A DNA stretch of 64,000 nt from the NCBI GenBank assembly GCA_013399305.1, contig VXAI01000193.1, positions 424,918-488,917 on the forward strand, read 5' to 3'. The translations under genes were made by a program, and so were the position numbers. Under the pieces are notes generated by a model, which saw nothing but the letters and a program-made list of their open reading frames with translations, searched no databases and was not told the origin of the DNA. The stretch's first letter is position 1, and each line of letters opens with the position of its first letter. Shown piece after piece: positions 38,843-49,154 of the stretch. Source of the DNA: Rostratula benghalensis. Taxonomy: Eukaryota; Chordata; Aves; Charadriiformes; Rostratulidae.

Positions 38843-41800
38843 CTGAAACAGAGAAAGCCACCATTAGCAAACATGAAGGAAAAATATAATTTAAATTATA
38901 TACTATTGACCTATAACTTCTTGAACAGGGAAAAAAACACCCCAAAATAACACAAGAAATGAAAGAATACTAGAATGAGAAAAACCATGCCTGCTGTTGT
39001 AGCCTAGATTCAGCCAAATGAGTGGTTTACAGTGAAAGCAGTGCTTTGAAAGGGTTCACCTGGACAGTTTTGCTCATTTCCTCACAGTTGTTCCTCACTT
39101 CTGGGGCAGGTCACCCCACCAGTAACAAGGACTAGCCAGATTGCACACAGCATTATGGTTTTGGCAGTGGGAAATACTGGAACTATGGGAATCAACACAA
39201 GATTTTATCTTTCTGAAAAGCAGCTGTAAAGCAGCTATTGCTGTTTAGCCTTTGCAATTTTTTCTAAAAATTATACCCCTTTCAAATCAAAGGACACAAA
39301 AAAAAAATCAACACTCGCTTTGATCTATGTCATTTAAACATGAAAAACAGAGGCCAACAATGAAGGAAGAGAAGTTTAACACAGAAAATAGGGCAATGGA
39401 CAAGTACTAAAAAGAGTTTCAGTGTTAATTCATGGGTTGACTTCTCTGAGAGGACAAATATTTCTGCCTTACACTATGCATGCTTCCTTTGTAGCTCACA
39501 GTAACAAAATAAATTCTTTAAGGAGCATCTGCATTCAAATACCTTAAAAATTAGAGATTTGTCCTATGCTTCTGCCTAAGTGGGGGAAGAAGCCAAAAAT
39601 TATCTCAGCCAAGGCTGTGTCTGCCTCTCCAGAACTTGGAGAATCAAATTTGCAGTTCCTTTTTGCAGTGATGATGTTTACTCAACAGTGAGTGATTCGT
39701 TATAAAGTCAGGAAATACAGAGGGTAATGAGCAAAACAGGAGCTGCTGTTACCACTTATTGGCCTGCTCCAGGTAACCTGTGTGTCTGCTGCAAGACCAC
39801 AATATCTGGTTAAAAAATTAAACAGAAACATTTAATAGGAACATGATAGAAGTTCTCATCAGTAGTGTATCCTGAAGCAGTGTTCTCCTTGGGATGTTTA
39901 TTCAGTAGTCCCATAAAATACTGCTTTTTTAAAAGGAGAGAAATTTCCCTCCCTTCTTTGGAGCTACATGAAATGAACCTTGAGTGTATGTACCAGTACC
40001 ATATATAATAGGATGAAACACCCTACAGACCAGTTGTAATTATCCTAACAAAGGATCCTGGTTAAATGGAAAAACTCAAAGGAAGCAAACATAATTGTTT
40101 GTTCAAAGCCAAAATCATACCAGGAGGAAAACTATAGGAATGAAAGATGTAGTGCAAGTATAAACCACAGAATCACAGAAAGATATGGGGTTGGAAGGCA
40201 CCTCTGGAGATCATCTAGTCCAAACCCCCTGCCAAAGCAGCTCCACCTGCAGTAGGTTGCACAGGAATGTATCCATGTGGGTTTTGAGATGGAGACTCCC
40301 CCACCTCTCTGAGCAGCCTGTTTCAGGGCTCTGCCACCCTCAAAGTGAAGAAATTCCTCCTCACATTTAGATGGAACTTCCTATGCTCAAGTTTGTGCCC
40401 ATTTCCTTTTGTCCTGTCACTGGGCATCACTGAAAAAAGACTGGCCCCAACTACAGCCTCCGAAGACTAATAAAAGAACCTGAAAACTTAGCTTGAATTA
40501 GCCCAAAAGATGGGTGATATTTTAATCTATTTCAAAAGCAAGGGCATTCCCCATGCCTGGAAGTGTTCCCACATCCCCGGAGGTGTTCAAGGCCAGGCTC
40601 GATAGGGCTTTGAGTATCTTGGTCTAGTGGGAGGTGTTTCTGCCCATGGTGGGTTGGAACTAGATTTTTAAGGTCCCTTCCAACTCTAACCATTCTGTGA
40701 TTCTATGATTCTACCACATGATTATTGAATACTGAGGAGGTAAGCCTTTTTTTTTGATGAAAAGTGCTGGTCACCTGACTTCCCAGTCAGTCATGGCCTA
40801 TGGTTATCTCTCTCTTCTCCTTTCATGCAGGATGAACATATTACTCTGTAGCTCAGGGAGCTCACACAAACAAGTTAAGAGACTTCTGTGGTATACACAT
40901 GGCTGTAGGCAGGATGAGCTTTTCTGTTCCCACTGGCACAATCAGGCACACTACAGAGAACAGTACAGCTATGGTGGTTGTGTAACACATGAGCAATGAA
41001 AGTTTTATAGCAGAGAAAAGAATTGGTGTTCTTTAACCATTCTGCTCCTGCCAAATTGATTACATTTCCCAGCATCAACACATCTCAAACTGTTTAAAGC
41101 TATCAGAGAGAAAGTAGTACAGCATGACTGACACTTCCATTATTTCAGTGGAAAATCAATTACCTAAGTGTATGTAGTAGTAGTTTTCCAACATTAAAAA
41201 TGTTTTAATATAGTAAAAAAAACCCCCAATCCTAACACAAAAAGCCACGGGTACATAGAGTTCTTTCTAAAATGACACCTGCTACCTTAACTCACAATGA
41301 CCTTGTAAAATGTGGTATTTGTTCTCATTGGGGAAAAAACAATCAATAACATCAAGCAGCCCACATTGTATTCCAGGATTTGGAAACTTACAGTCAAGCA
41401 CTGTCCTCCCCAGAACCTTCCTCTCTAGTGTTTCTTCCACTTCTGTCATCAGCCACGGAAGGAATTCTGTCTCAATATCTGTAAACATTTAGAAGGATGA
41501 TAAAAAAAAAAAGAATAATGTCTTTTTATTAAGGATGAGCAAAAAGGATCTTGGAGCTTTTTTCATTTGCCATGATGATTAAGGGGTGAACATCCTTGGC
41601 AAAAGACACTTGCTTTGCAAAGGCCAGATAAGAAACTCAACACCACCTGAGAGATTTAATTTCCTGCATCTCTTATGGAGGTTCCTCATTGTTATGAACC
41701 CAGACTTAAGTCCTCTCAACTCCAATTGATTTTCAAAAGGGTCTGGCACCTTTGAAGAGCTAGCACAGATGAGATACAGAGTAACATTCCAGTGAGATGA

Positions 41801-44800
41801 AAATAACTATCCTGAGCAAGTCAGAAGAATAACATTTCCTGCCTTGCTTTCCAAAGATGTCTGGCTTCTGGTCAGCTGAAAGCATTTGTTCCCTCTGACT
41901 AAAGAGCTCTTGCTTACCCATGTAGTTCTCAGATCATGCTCTTTGTATGCTATGGTCCCAAAGCCTGCCCTGTTTGTAAAATATACTCAGGTTCTGCATT
42001 TGCCCCATGACTCATTCTGGAGAGAGTGCATGGGTTCCTAAGCTGTGCTCTGGGCACCCGAATGTCCCTGGGGAAACAGGGTGCAGCAAGGCAGCCTATC
42101 ACAAATGCTGCCAATTCTTAGAGCTTGGAAGGCACCAATGTACAACTCCCAAATTATTTTCAGGGCCAAATTATAATTGGCTAATTTCTCCATTGCACTG
42201 ATAATCACTACCAAAGATTCAGAATGACATTATTTTCCCATCCTATCAAAATACATTTACTTCAATTTGGATCTCTGTCTCTGCTCTACCAATCCCAACC
42301 ACCCATTTATTTCTCTCCAGTTCAAAAGCACCTCTTCTCATTCTCACACTCTTGTTTATTCCTGACTACTTGTACAAATGACCAATAATGTTGGTTTTAA
42401 AAATTTTAGTTTGGAAACTATATCTTCATGTAAATGTAAGGAAACTACATCTTCATGTACAGATCTTCAAATGTAAACTAATAAAGTCTTGTGACATTAT
42501 TCTAAATCATACCACAATAAGCTATGTTTTATGGTTGTTTTGACCTTTGCATTTCTCAGTTCACATATTAAAAAAACTAACTAAAATAAAATACGAACCT
42601 CTTTCTACAGGGTCATAAAAAAATCCACTGTCACGAAGATTGTTGAAGACTGAGGGAATGAGATCTGTCAGGTAACGCTGAGCAAATGCCCGAGCTGCAA
42701 TTTTCTCTGTGGTCTCCTTCTGTTTCTGCAGCATTTGCATGTGTTGGAGTCTGCGACGTTCCTGTCAAGGCAATATTGCATGTAAAACTTTCAGACCTTG
42801 AGCCGTTGCTCCTGTGATTTAGACTTTGAAGAATGATCACAGTGTGAGAAATAGCAAAGACAAGACTACTAATGCATATGGCCTTTAACAAAAACTTCTC
42901 ATATGAACAAGTGCTTGAATGCAAATTTGTACTGTATGAAGTGCTAAAGACCAGGAAACCTTTTCTGATTTTGGCAAGTCTGTAAAATAAGGGACTTGTA
43001 GCTGGCCAAATGAAACCCTTCTCTGATAAATTAATATGCACAGATCTCATTACTTTTTTCTTTTTTTATTAGTGCAGATAAAGCTGATTTTTGCCTTGGA
43101 ATAAGACGAAGTTGGGTCAGCTAGTTTCCTGAACTTCTCATCTTTCCAACTTTACATCCTATTTGATGTAATTAAAGATTAAAACTCATATTGATCCAGG
43201 AAAACATGGGAAAAAATAACCCCAAACCAAATATATAAGGCTGATGAACAGTGAGAAATTAAGACTTGCCCTTCCTATTTACAGGACAGTACTAATATAG
43301 CTTAAAACTTGGAGATCTTGAGAGGCATATGTACATATGCAGTACTGCATGCATTGAGGGGGAAAGACTAGGAGGTGCCTCTCTTACTTTCAAGCTCTGT
43401 GACGACTCATTTAACAGTTACTTTAGTGAAAAAGCTTGAGTAACAGCTGCACCAGGTACAAAGGGTACTGTTGGGTTCAGTACAGCACCAAAATGCTTTG
43501 AGGAATATCAAACTTGATAATACCCTTTTGGGCCCATCCAGCATATTTGACAGCTTTCTCTTTTGGCACTGGAAATGTTTTTACTTCTTCTGAAGAACAT
43601 TCAAACAGGCCCGTTTTGCTCCCAGGAAGTCCTACCTTCTCCTCTCTGTATCGCCTGTCCTGCTCTTCCAGGCGCTGTGCTTCAGCAAGCTCTGCATTAC
43701 GCAGCTCTGCATAGGCGCGCTGGCGTGCCCACAGCTGGGCCAGCTCTTCTTCTTCCATGACTTCCAGCAACGCTTGCTCAATTGTTTTCCCAACCAAAAC
43801 TTCCAGGATCGGCTTGACTTCAATGTCAAAGTCAAACAACTGAGGGAGGATGGGAGTCAGGGAAACAGAGATAAATGACCCTCGATCACAATCAGTCCTA
43901 GCATCTTGGCAAGGAGAAGAGGAGGGGGAACAAAGCCCCCGTGCTGAAGGCCAGCCTGAGACGTGCAAGTGGGGACCCGGTGTCAGCCAAAGCCAGAAGC
44001 ACAAATGCAGCTGGGGACTCAGCGATGAGTGGGCTGGAGCGAGCCACCACACACCCGACCCCAGCCACTGTGGGGGCTGCCAGGGAGAAGCAGAGCACTT
44101 GCCTGGACCCTATTTCTGCTCATCTCTGGGGGTCCCAGCCCCTTCTCGGGCTGGAGACTCTTTCTACAGGGGAGAGCATTTCTCAGCATTGCAATTCTTA
44201 GCTGAAAGCAGCAGAACCATCCCATATGGAGAAGCACCTTCCCTAATTTTGCACTTAACCTCACAGCAGACATTGGGGACAATTTTAATATTTTCTATGA
44301 GATTAAGTTCCTTTCTGCTTCTGCCTCCGTTTTGCATCAGAAATGTGTTTTGTATAGGAGACATAGCTTGACAGCACTTGCAGACCTGACTTTGCTTCAT
44401 ACCTCTCCTTCTTCTATTTGCGTTGCCACATCTTGTCCTGTTTTGGCTGGTATGAAGAGTGGAGTGGCTGGTCTGTCCAAAAATGCATCTGTTTGGCACT
44501 CCATATCAACCTCTATTACCCGGTCACTAATCTCTTCCAAGTACAGCTCTAGAAATAAAAGCACAATGAATGCTCTAAGTTGGATTCTTTTTACTTTAAC
44601 TGTTAACTATTTTTAGTGACTCTACAGGGTGAATTATATCCAAAAAGTGCAAAAAACCGTTGCATATAAAGTAAAAAAAAAAAAAAAAAAGAAAAAAAGA
44701 AAAAAAGAAAAGACACCTCAACTTCAGCATACAGACCAGCTTGCTGCATAGGCCATCTGAGGCCACGTTCTCTGTAACATCTGGTGCACTTCCTAAAATG

Positions 44801-47800
44801 GCATTTCACTTACTAGGTTTCAGAAGTCAGAGTCCAAACTGTTTAAGCCCACCTTGCAGAATAAGCAAGGTAATTCTTAGCAGAGTCAACAGGATAGGAC
44901 AATTTCCAAAAGAGATAATGACTGACATTCTACTAATGAGTAATATTGGAAACATGCATTTTCCTCCATTGTATGAGGCAAACCACAACGCTGGATCTGT
45001 TGGCTTTAAAGAATGATACTCTACTTCTTGACTCCACCAGAAGCAGCTTCGAGGTGACCACACATGTGCTTGATTTGAAATACATCTATTTGGCTCTTGC
45101 AGAGAAAAATAATCTGGCTCAGATAAGAAGGTCTGTGGAGTACTTAAAATTTTCTGCACCAGTCCATGGGAAGGAAAATGAGAGCAGGACTTCCACACCA
45201 GGTAGCCTCCTTCTGTCCCCAGCACTATTTGGATGGGGAAAAGCTGCTGCAGGCATTGTAGGAGGTGTAGGAGGTCCAGCAGAGCTGGGGCAGAGGGAAC
45301 ATTCAGCAGCCAAAAGACCATGTCTGATTAGTCAGTGGCACTGCTTGTTTGTAAGTCAGTCCAATCTGAAAGGATTTTCAGAGGGCACAACAATACCTTG
45401 CACTCGCCTCATGAATGCCCCGCTGTCAAATTTTGGGTTTCCTACAAAAAATAATTGTTTACCACGAATAGGCCAGTTTCCTATTCTACATGAGGGTGTA
45501 TCCCCAGTTTTTAATGGTAGTTTTATTATTACATGTAACTGGACTCTTAAGCAAAAATTTTAAACCCCCTAAATTTTAAGCATATACCAAACTTCTCTGA
45601 CAATACAGAAAAAGGAAAGAATAAATGAAGAAGTCTTGGCTAGTGTTCAATAATGTACACTGAGAAATGAAAAACAGAGCCTCTGGGAAAATTTCACTAA
45701 TTAGCCAAGTTTATTAAATAAAATTAAAAATAAGGGGTTATAATGGAAAGAATTAGAGAACTCCTGATTCTAGAATTCTATGATTCTAACCTTAACCCTG
45801 TATGATTCTACCATCAATTCACCAAGTGAATATAAATCAGCAAGTTGGGGTGGTTTTTTTTCAGATTAATTTTAACAAAAATTCAGTCTTTTACCCGTCT
45901 GCACATGAACATGCTCTCTGCCTTCCACAGGCTCAGGTGTTCTTGACTGCAGTTGCTCGGCACGCTTTCTAGCCAGTGCTCTTCTCTTTTCTTCCCTCTG
46001 TCTTTGAATCTCAAGGAGACTGGGTTGGGTACTCTGAGCAGGGATGAAGAAGGAAAAAAAAAAAACCAAACACAAACCAGATTACCCTTGGAACCTAGAA
46101 ATGATACTAATTTCTCTCTGCAGAAAAATTAAGGTGGTTGGTTCAATTTATTGCTACAAATCTAGTGTTTTGAATTTACTTTTCTAGGTCCTGACNNNNN
46201 NNNNNNNNNNNNNNNNNNNNNNNNNNNNNNNNNNNNNNNNNNNNNNNNNNNNNNNNNNNNNNNNNNNNNNNNNNNNNNNNNNNNNNNNNNNNNNNNNNNN
46301 NNNNNNNNNNNNNNNNNNNNNNNNNNNNNNNNNNNNNNNNNNNNNNNNNNNNNNNNNNNNNNNNNNNNNNNNNNNNNNNNNNNNNNNNNNNNNNNNNNNN
46401 NNNNNNNNNNNNNNNNNNNNNNNNNNNNNNNNNNNNNNNNNNNNNNNNNNNNNNNNNNNNNNNNNNNNNNNNNNNNNNNNNNNNNNNNNNNNNNNNNNNN
46501 NNNNNNNNNNNNNNNNNNNNNNNNNNNNNNNNNNNNNNNNNNNNNNNNNNNNNNNNNNNNNNNNNNNNNNNNNNNNNNNNNNNNNNNNNNNNNNNNNNNN
46601 NNNNNNNNNNNNNNNNNNNNNNNNNNNNNNNNNNNNNNNNNNNNNNNNNNNNNNNNNNNNNNNNNNNNNNNNNNNNNNNNNNNNNNNNNNNNNNNNNNNN
46701 NNNNNNNNNNNNNNNNNNNNNNNNATATATATATATAAAAATTAAATACTTTTGCCTGCACAAAAGCAGCTTGACCATCTAGCTCTGCTTCTTTAGTTGG
46801 GTAAGCCAAGGTCTACCCCAAGACTTAATTTCCCAAGAGCTGCTGTTCTCACTGGTAACACCTGAGGATGCATATGGCAACAGATGATGCATGTCACCAT
46901 CATTACATAAAGAAGGGGGGGCGGGGGGAATTAAGTACCTAAAAAAAAAATCATAAATACAGAAGTTCATGGGAAACTATGCACTTTGAAGAAAGGCTGG
47001 CTTAATTGGAGAGTTTGCAACTGTGTGAAATACTTTAAGATTACAACTTCAGTAGTTAAAATTATTAATGAGGAACAGTTTTACTGTCCTACCTATTACT
47101 TTTCAATAATGTGTTAGTACAACCTACATAAAAGACATACCACAGGTATGACTTGAAGGGCGTAAGTGTTGCCGCGCACCACTCTCCTGTCATACATCAA
47201 GTGGACGTAACGAGGAAGTTCCTTCTCTCTGCAATGTCAAGCACAAGACAGTTGTGGTTACAGAGCTGCAACATGTAAATTTATATATAAACACTTTAAA
47301 CAGGCCAGAAGGGCTTGCAAAGGCCAGAGGTGCAAGTTTCCTCTGAAGGATCATAGAATGGTTTAGGTTGCAAGGGACCTTAAAGATCATCCTTTTCCAA
47401 CCCCCTGCCATAAGCAAGGACACCTCCCACTAGACCAGGATCCTCACAGCCCCATCATGCCTGGCCTTGAACATCTCCAGGGCATCTGGAAATGGCATCT
47501 ACAACTTCTCAGGGCAACCTGTTCCAGTGCTTCACCACCCTCACAGTAAAGAATTTCTTCCTAATATCTAATCTAAATCTCCCTTGTTTCAGTTTAAAAC
47601 TGTTACTCCTTGTCCTATTGCTCCACTCCCTGATTGAGAGTCTCTCCCCAGCTTTCCTGGTACCCTTTAGGTACTGGAAGGGGCTATAATGTCTGTCTGG
47701 AGCCTTCTCTTCTCCAGGCTGTACACCCCCAACTATCTCAGCCTGTCCTCACAGCAGAGGGGCTTCAGCCCTCACAGCATTTCTGTGGCCTCCTCTGGTC

Positions 47801-48328
47801 CTGCTCCAACAGGTATTTGTCCTTATGTTTGAGGCCCCAGAGCTGGATGCAGCAGACATCAGGGAACATTAACCTCCACCTGTTTGACCATGGATGGCCA
47901 TGAACAGATCAGCCAAGCTCTGGGATGGCGCCTCATCCTATCGCTCCAGTCCCCGATAAAGAGTCCATCCCCATCGCTCCTGTAGCCCCCTTCAGGTACT
48001 GGAAGGGGCTATGATTTCTCTTTGGAGCCTTCTCTTCTCCAAGCTGAACAACCCCAACTCTCTCAGCCTGTCTTCCAGCCCTCTGATCCCCGTCCCCGAG
48101 GAATGGTGGCGAGGGAGAAGGAGCGAAGGGCAGGAGGGGGCGGCAGTGGTGCCCACTCGGGGTGCGCAGGCCTCCTGGGGCTGGATGGCGCGGCCCGCCG
48201 GGCACTCACAGCTCGACGGCGTCCGGTGGTGCTCGGTACTTCGGGCGGGCGGGCAGGGAGCGGGGCCGGCTGCAGTAAGTGTAGGAGACGGCGGGGGCCG
48301 CCATCTCCGGTTGCTGGGCGGGCAGCAT
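38520..48328 (-). CDS. RSPH3: RSPH3, radial spoke head 3 (complete, 8 coding exons, 422 aa)
   Basis: RSPH3 is a structural protein of the axonemal radial spokes of motile cilia and flagella; vertebrate RSPH3 is also described as an anchoring protein for the RII subunit of protein kinase A and as a partner of ERK, and human mutations cause primary ciliary dyskinesia. Eight exons join in phase through GT/AG sites: 48328-48210, 47228-47141, 46033-45895, 44548-44403, 43839-43636, 42761-42599, 41478-41392, 38842-38520. Residues 1-40 start MLPAQQPEM; about 41-315 carry the conserved radial-spoke-3 region ([78 protein letters not shown]). The 175-192 segment is the amphipathic helix expected to bind RII. 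The tail 335-363 is a PDEGV repeat followed by an acidic stretch. The start codon has a good context (CCCACC before ATG). The frame stays open upstream without an in-frame ATG, so the longer amino terminus of the main human isoform is not supported. Confidence 0.97.
38703..38786 (-). repeat. 15-bp minisatellite coding PDEGV in RSPH3
   Basis: Five near-perfect CCTGATGAAGGGGTG units and one partial unit, in frame in the last RSPH3 exon (residues 335-362). Confidence 0.97.
40166..40455 (-). mobile_element. CR1 LINE 3' fragment
   Basis: ACAGAATCACAGAAAGATAT then GGTTGGAAGGCACCTCTGGA and TCCTGTCACTGGGCATCACTG, a CR1 subfamily distinct from the 7.3-kb copy. Lies in RSPH3 intron 7. Confidence 0.93.
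40554..40712 (+). mobile_element. CR1 LINE 3' end
   Basis: CGGAGGTGTTCAAGGCCAGG ... GGGTTGGAACTAGATTTTTA ... ATTCTGTGATTCTATGATTCT tail. Plus-strand, head-to-head with the copy at 40.2 kb; both lie in RSPH3 intron 7. Confidence 0.95.
41392..41478 (-). CDS. RSPH3: RSPH3 coding exon 7
   Basis: Residues 287-315 ([20 protein letters not shown], then KVLGRTVLD), the last strongly conserved block. Acceptor TTTACAG, donor GTAAGT. The 87 bp keep the frame. Confidence 0.96.
42599..42761 (-). CDS. RSPH3: RSPH3 coding exon 6
   Basis: Residues 233-286, with [20 protein letters not shown] and [13 protein letters not shown], both conserved in animal RSPH3. Acceptor TTGACAG. The donor GTTCGT is poor at +3 and +4 but is the only one that joins in phase to exon 7. 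Confidence 0.95.
43636..43839 (-). CDS. RSPH3: RSPH3 coding exon 5 (RII-anchoring helix)
   Basis: Residues 165-232. [10 protein letters not shown] is followed by [20 protein letters not shown], an amphipathic helix matching the region of RSP3 known to bind the PKA RII dimerisation/docking domain. The rest is a charged coiled-coil-like stretch ([20 protein letters not shown]). Acceptor CCCTCAG, donor GTAGGA; 204 bp, phase 0 at both ends. Confidence 0.97.
44403..44548 (-). CDS. RSPH3: RSPH3 coding exon 4
   Basis: Residues 116-164, including [20 protein letters not shown] and [17 protein letters not shown], hallmark blocks of RSPH3. Acceptor TTTCTAG, donor GTATGA. An A-rich run at 44673-44715 lies about 125-170 bp upstream, giving a long T tract on the sense strand of intron 3. 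Confidence 0.97.
44673..44715. repeat. A-rich simple repeat
   Basis: A18 followed by GAAAAAAA units, in RSPH3 intron 3. Confidence 0.9.
45895..46033 (-). CDS. RSPH3: RSPH3 coding exon 3
   Basis: Residues 70-115, a basic helical stretch ([20 protein letters not shown]) followed by [15 protein letters not shown]. Acceptor CTGCTCAG; donor GTAAAA after ACGG, with phase 1 completed by exon 4 to give glutamate. The assembly gap lies between this exon and exon 2. Confidence 0.96.
46196..46724. other. Assembly gap (529 N) in RSPH3 intron 2
   Basis: Unknown bases between RSPH3 exons 2 and 3, ending at an (AT)n run at 46725-46735. Exons 2 and 3 are both phase 0 at the join, and the joined protein has the same spacing as mammalian RSPH3 between ALQ and the QRQRE block. 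No coding exon appears to be missing. Confidence 0.95.
47141..47228 (-). CDS. RSPH3: RSPH3 coding exon 2
   Basis: Residues 41-69, containing [16 protein letters not shown], which is nearly identical to the mammalian protein. Acceptor ATTGCAG and donor GTATGT. The 88 bp fit the phase left by exon 1 exactly. Confidence 0.96.
47351..47928 (-). mobile_element. CR1 LINE 3' fragment in RSPH3 intron 1
   Basis: TCATAGAATGGTTTAGGTTG tail, then the standard CR1 order up to GCCTCCTCTGGTCCTGCTCC and a short further stretch. Same orientation as RSPH3. Confidence 0.94.
47930..48078 (-). mobile_element. Second CR1 fragment, abutting the RSPH3 promoter
   Basis: Repeats an internal CR1 stretch already present in the neighbour (GGTACTGGAAGGGGCTATGA, GGAGCCTTCTCTTCTCCAAG, CTCTCAGCCTGTCTTCCAG) but lacks the 3' tail. 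It ends about 130 bp from the donor of RSPH3 exon 1. Confidence 0.9.
48210..48328 (-). CDS. RSPH3: RSPH3 coding exon 1
   Basis: Encodes residues 1-39 plus two bases of codon 40 ([20 protein letters not shown] at the start). The donor is CT|GTGAGT. The exon lies inside the CpG island. A second in-frame methionine is at residue 9. Confidence 0.93.
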
Positions 48329-48407
48329 GGTGGGGTCCGGCCGGGTCGCGGCGGGGCCGGGCGGCTCGGGTGAGGGCGCCGTAACGGCCGCCGGCGCCGC
48401 GGCAACG

Positions 48408-48421
48408 GTCTCCAGGGCAAC
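48408..48421. promoter_or_regulatory. RFX X-box in the RSPH3 promoter
   Basis: GTCTCC AG GGCAAC matches the X-box pattern RYYNYY(N1-3)RRNRAC at every position and lies 80 bp upstream of the RSPH3 ATG. RFX factors, with FOXJ1, drive genes of motile cilia through such sites close to the start of transcription. A half-site GCGGCAAC sits just beside it at about 48,399-48,406. Occupancy is inferred. Confidence 0.6.
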
Positions 48422-48700
48422 GCGGGGGCGGGCGGGGTTGGGCCTGAGGCGGCTGAGGCGCTGCGGGGCGGCGGTTGGGCCCGCTCCATCTCCCTTCCCC
48501 TTCTCCCGCAGGTTTTCCGGGCAGGAAGGCGGTAAAGCCTGAGAGGGATTCCGGGGGGACGCGGCGACTGTGGGGTTTAGCGGGAAACGATGGCTTTAAC
48601 GGGGTTTGCGCTTGGCGGCGCTGCGGGGCCGCTGCTGGGCTGAGGTAATGAGGCGGTTTAACCGGCGAGCGGCACCCTTCTCCTGCCGCCACAAGCTGCC

Positions 48701-49154
48701 GAGGGACTGGGAGGTTCCCAGTGAAGCTGGCGGTGCCTTAACCCCATCTGCAGTGCCACTGAGGTTGCAAAAAATGGGCTGGGGGAGATGGAAAGAACCT
48801 GTGGGGTGGTGGGCTGGCGGCTGAAGCGGCGGTGTCCTGAAAGGTGGCCGTTACGGTTTGAGGAACCCACAGCAATTTGTTGTCCTTTAGACAATAATTC
48901 TTATCCCCTGATGACCCTTCGCCACCCAGGAAGGCGAATGGACGGATGGTGAACAAGGAAACATGAATGTTGAAATTTAGACAGATTTAATGGTATAAGA
49001 CTAAAAAAATAACATTAATAATACGAAAAAAAAATATCCATTATTGATCCCAATACCAATATAAAATATCCAAGGGTTATATTCAGACAGTTGTATCCGT
49101 GGGATTCTGTGCACCCCCAGCAGTTGTCAGACATCATGAGCACTACAGCATCAC
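48701..49154. other. Upstream flank of the RSPH3 promoter
   Basis: Composition falls from GC-rich to AT-rich by 48,960. No gene or repeat recognised. Confidence 0.6.

Larger units (their letters stand above)
48080..48700. promoter_or_regulatory. CpG-island promoter of RSPH3
   Basis: Dense CpG and several GC-box-like runs (for example near 48,190, 48,345 and 48,425) surround the first RSPH3 exon, typical of a TATA-less vertebrate promoter. Its left edge runs directly into CR1 sequence. The GC-rich block extends about 370 bp upstream of the start codon, so divergent transcription is possible, but no plus-strand gene is recognised. Confidence 0.75.

Noticed and set aside
45768..45812. ATTCTATGATTCT-like sequence as another CR1 tail
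   Set aside because: Only the tail-like motif is present without the adjacent GGTCCCTTCCAAC block, too little to call.
46162..46809. 200-215 aa minus-strand frames around 46.5 kb
   Set aside because: Almost entirely unknown bases; the region is RSPH3 intron 2.
48063..48692. 209-aa minus-strand proline/arginine-rich frame over RSPH3 exon 1
   Set aside because: Wrong frame for RSPH3; a product of the CpG island.
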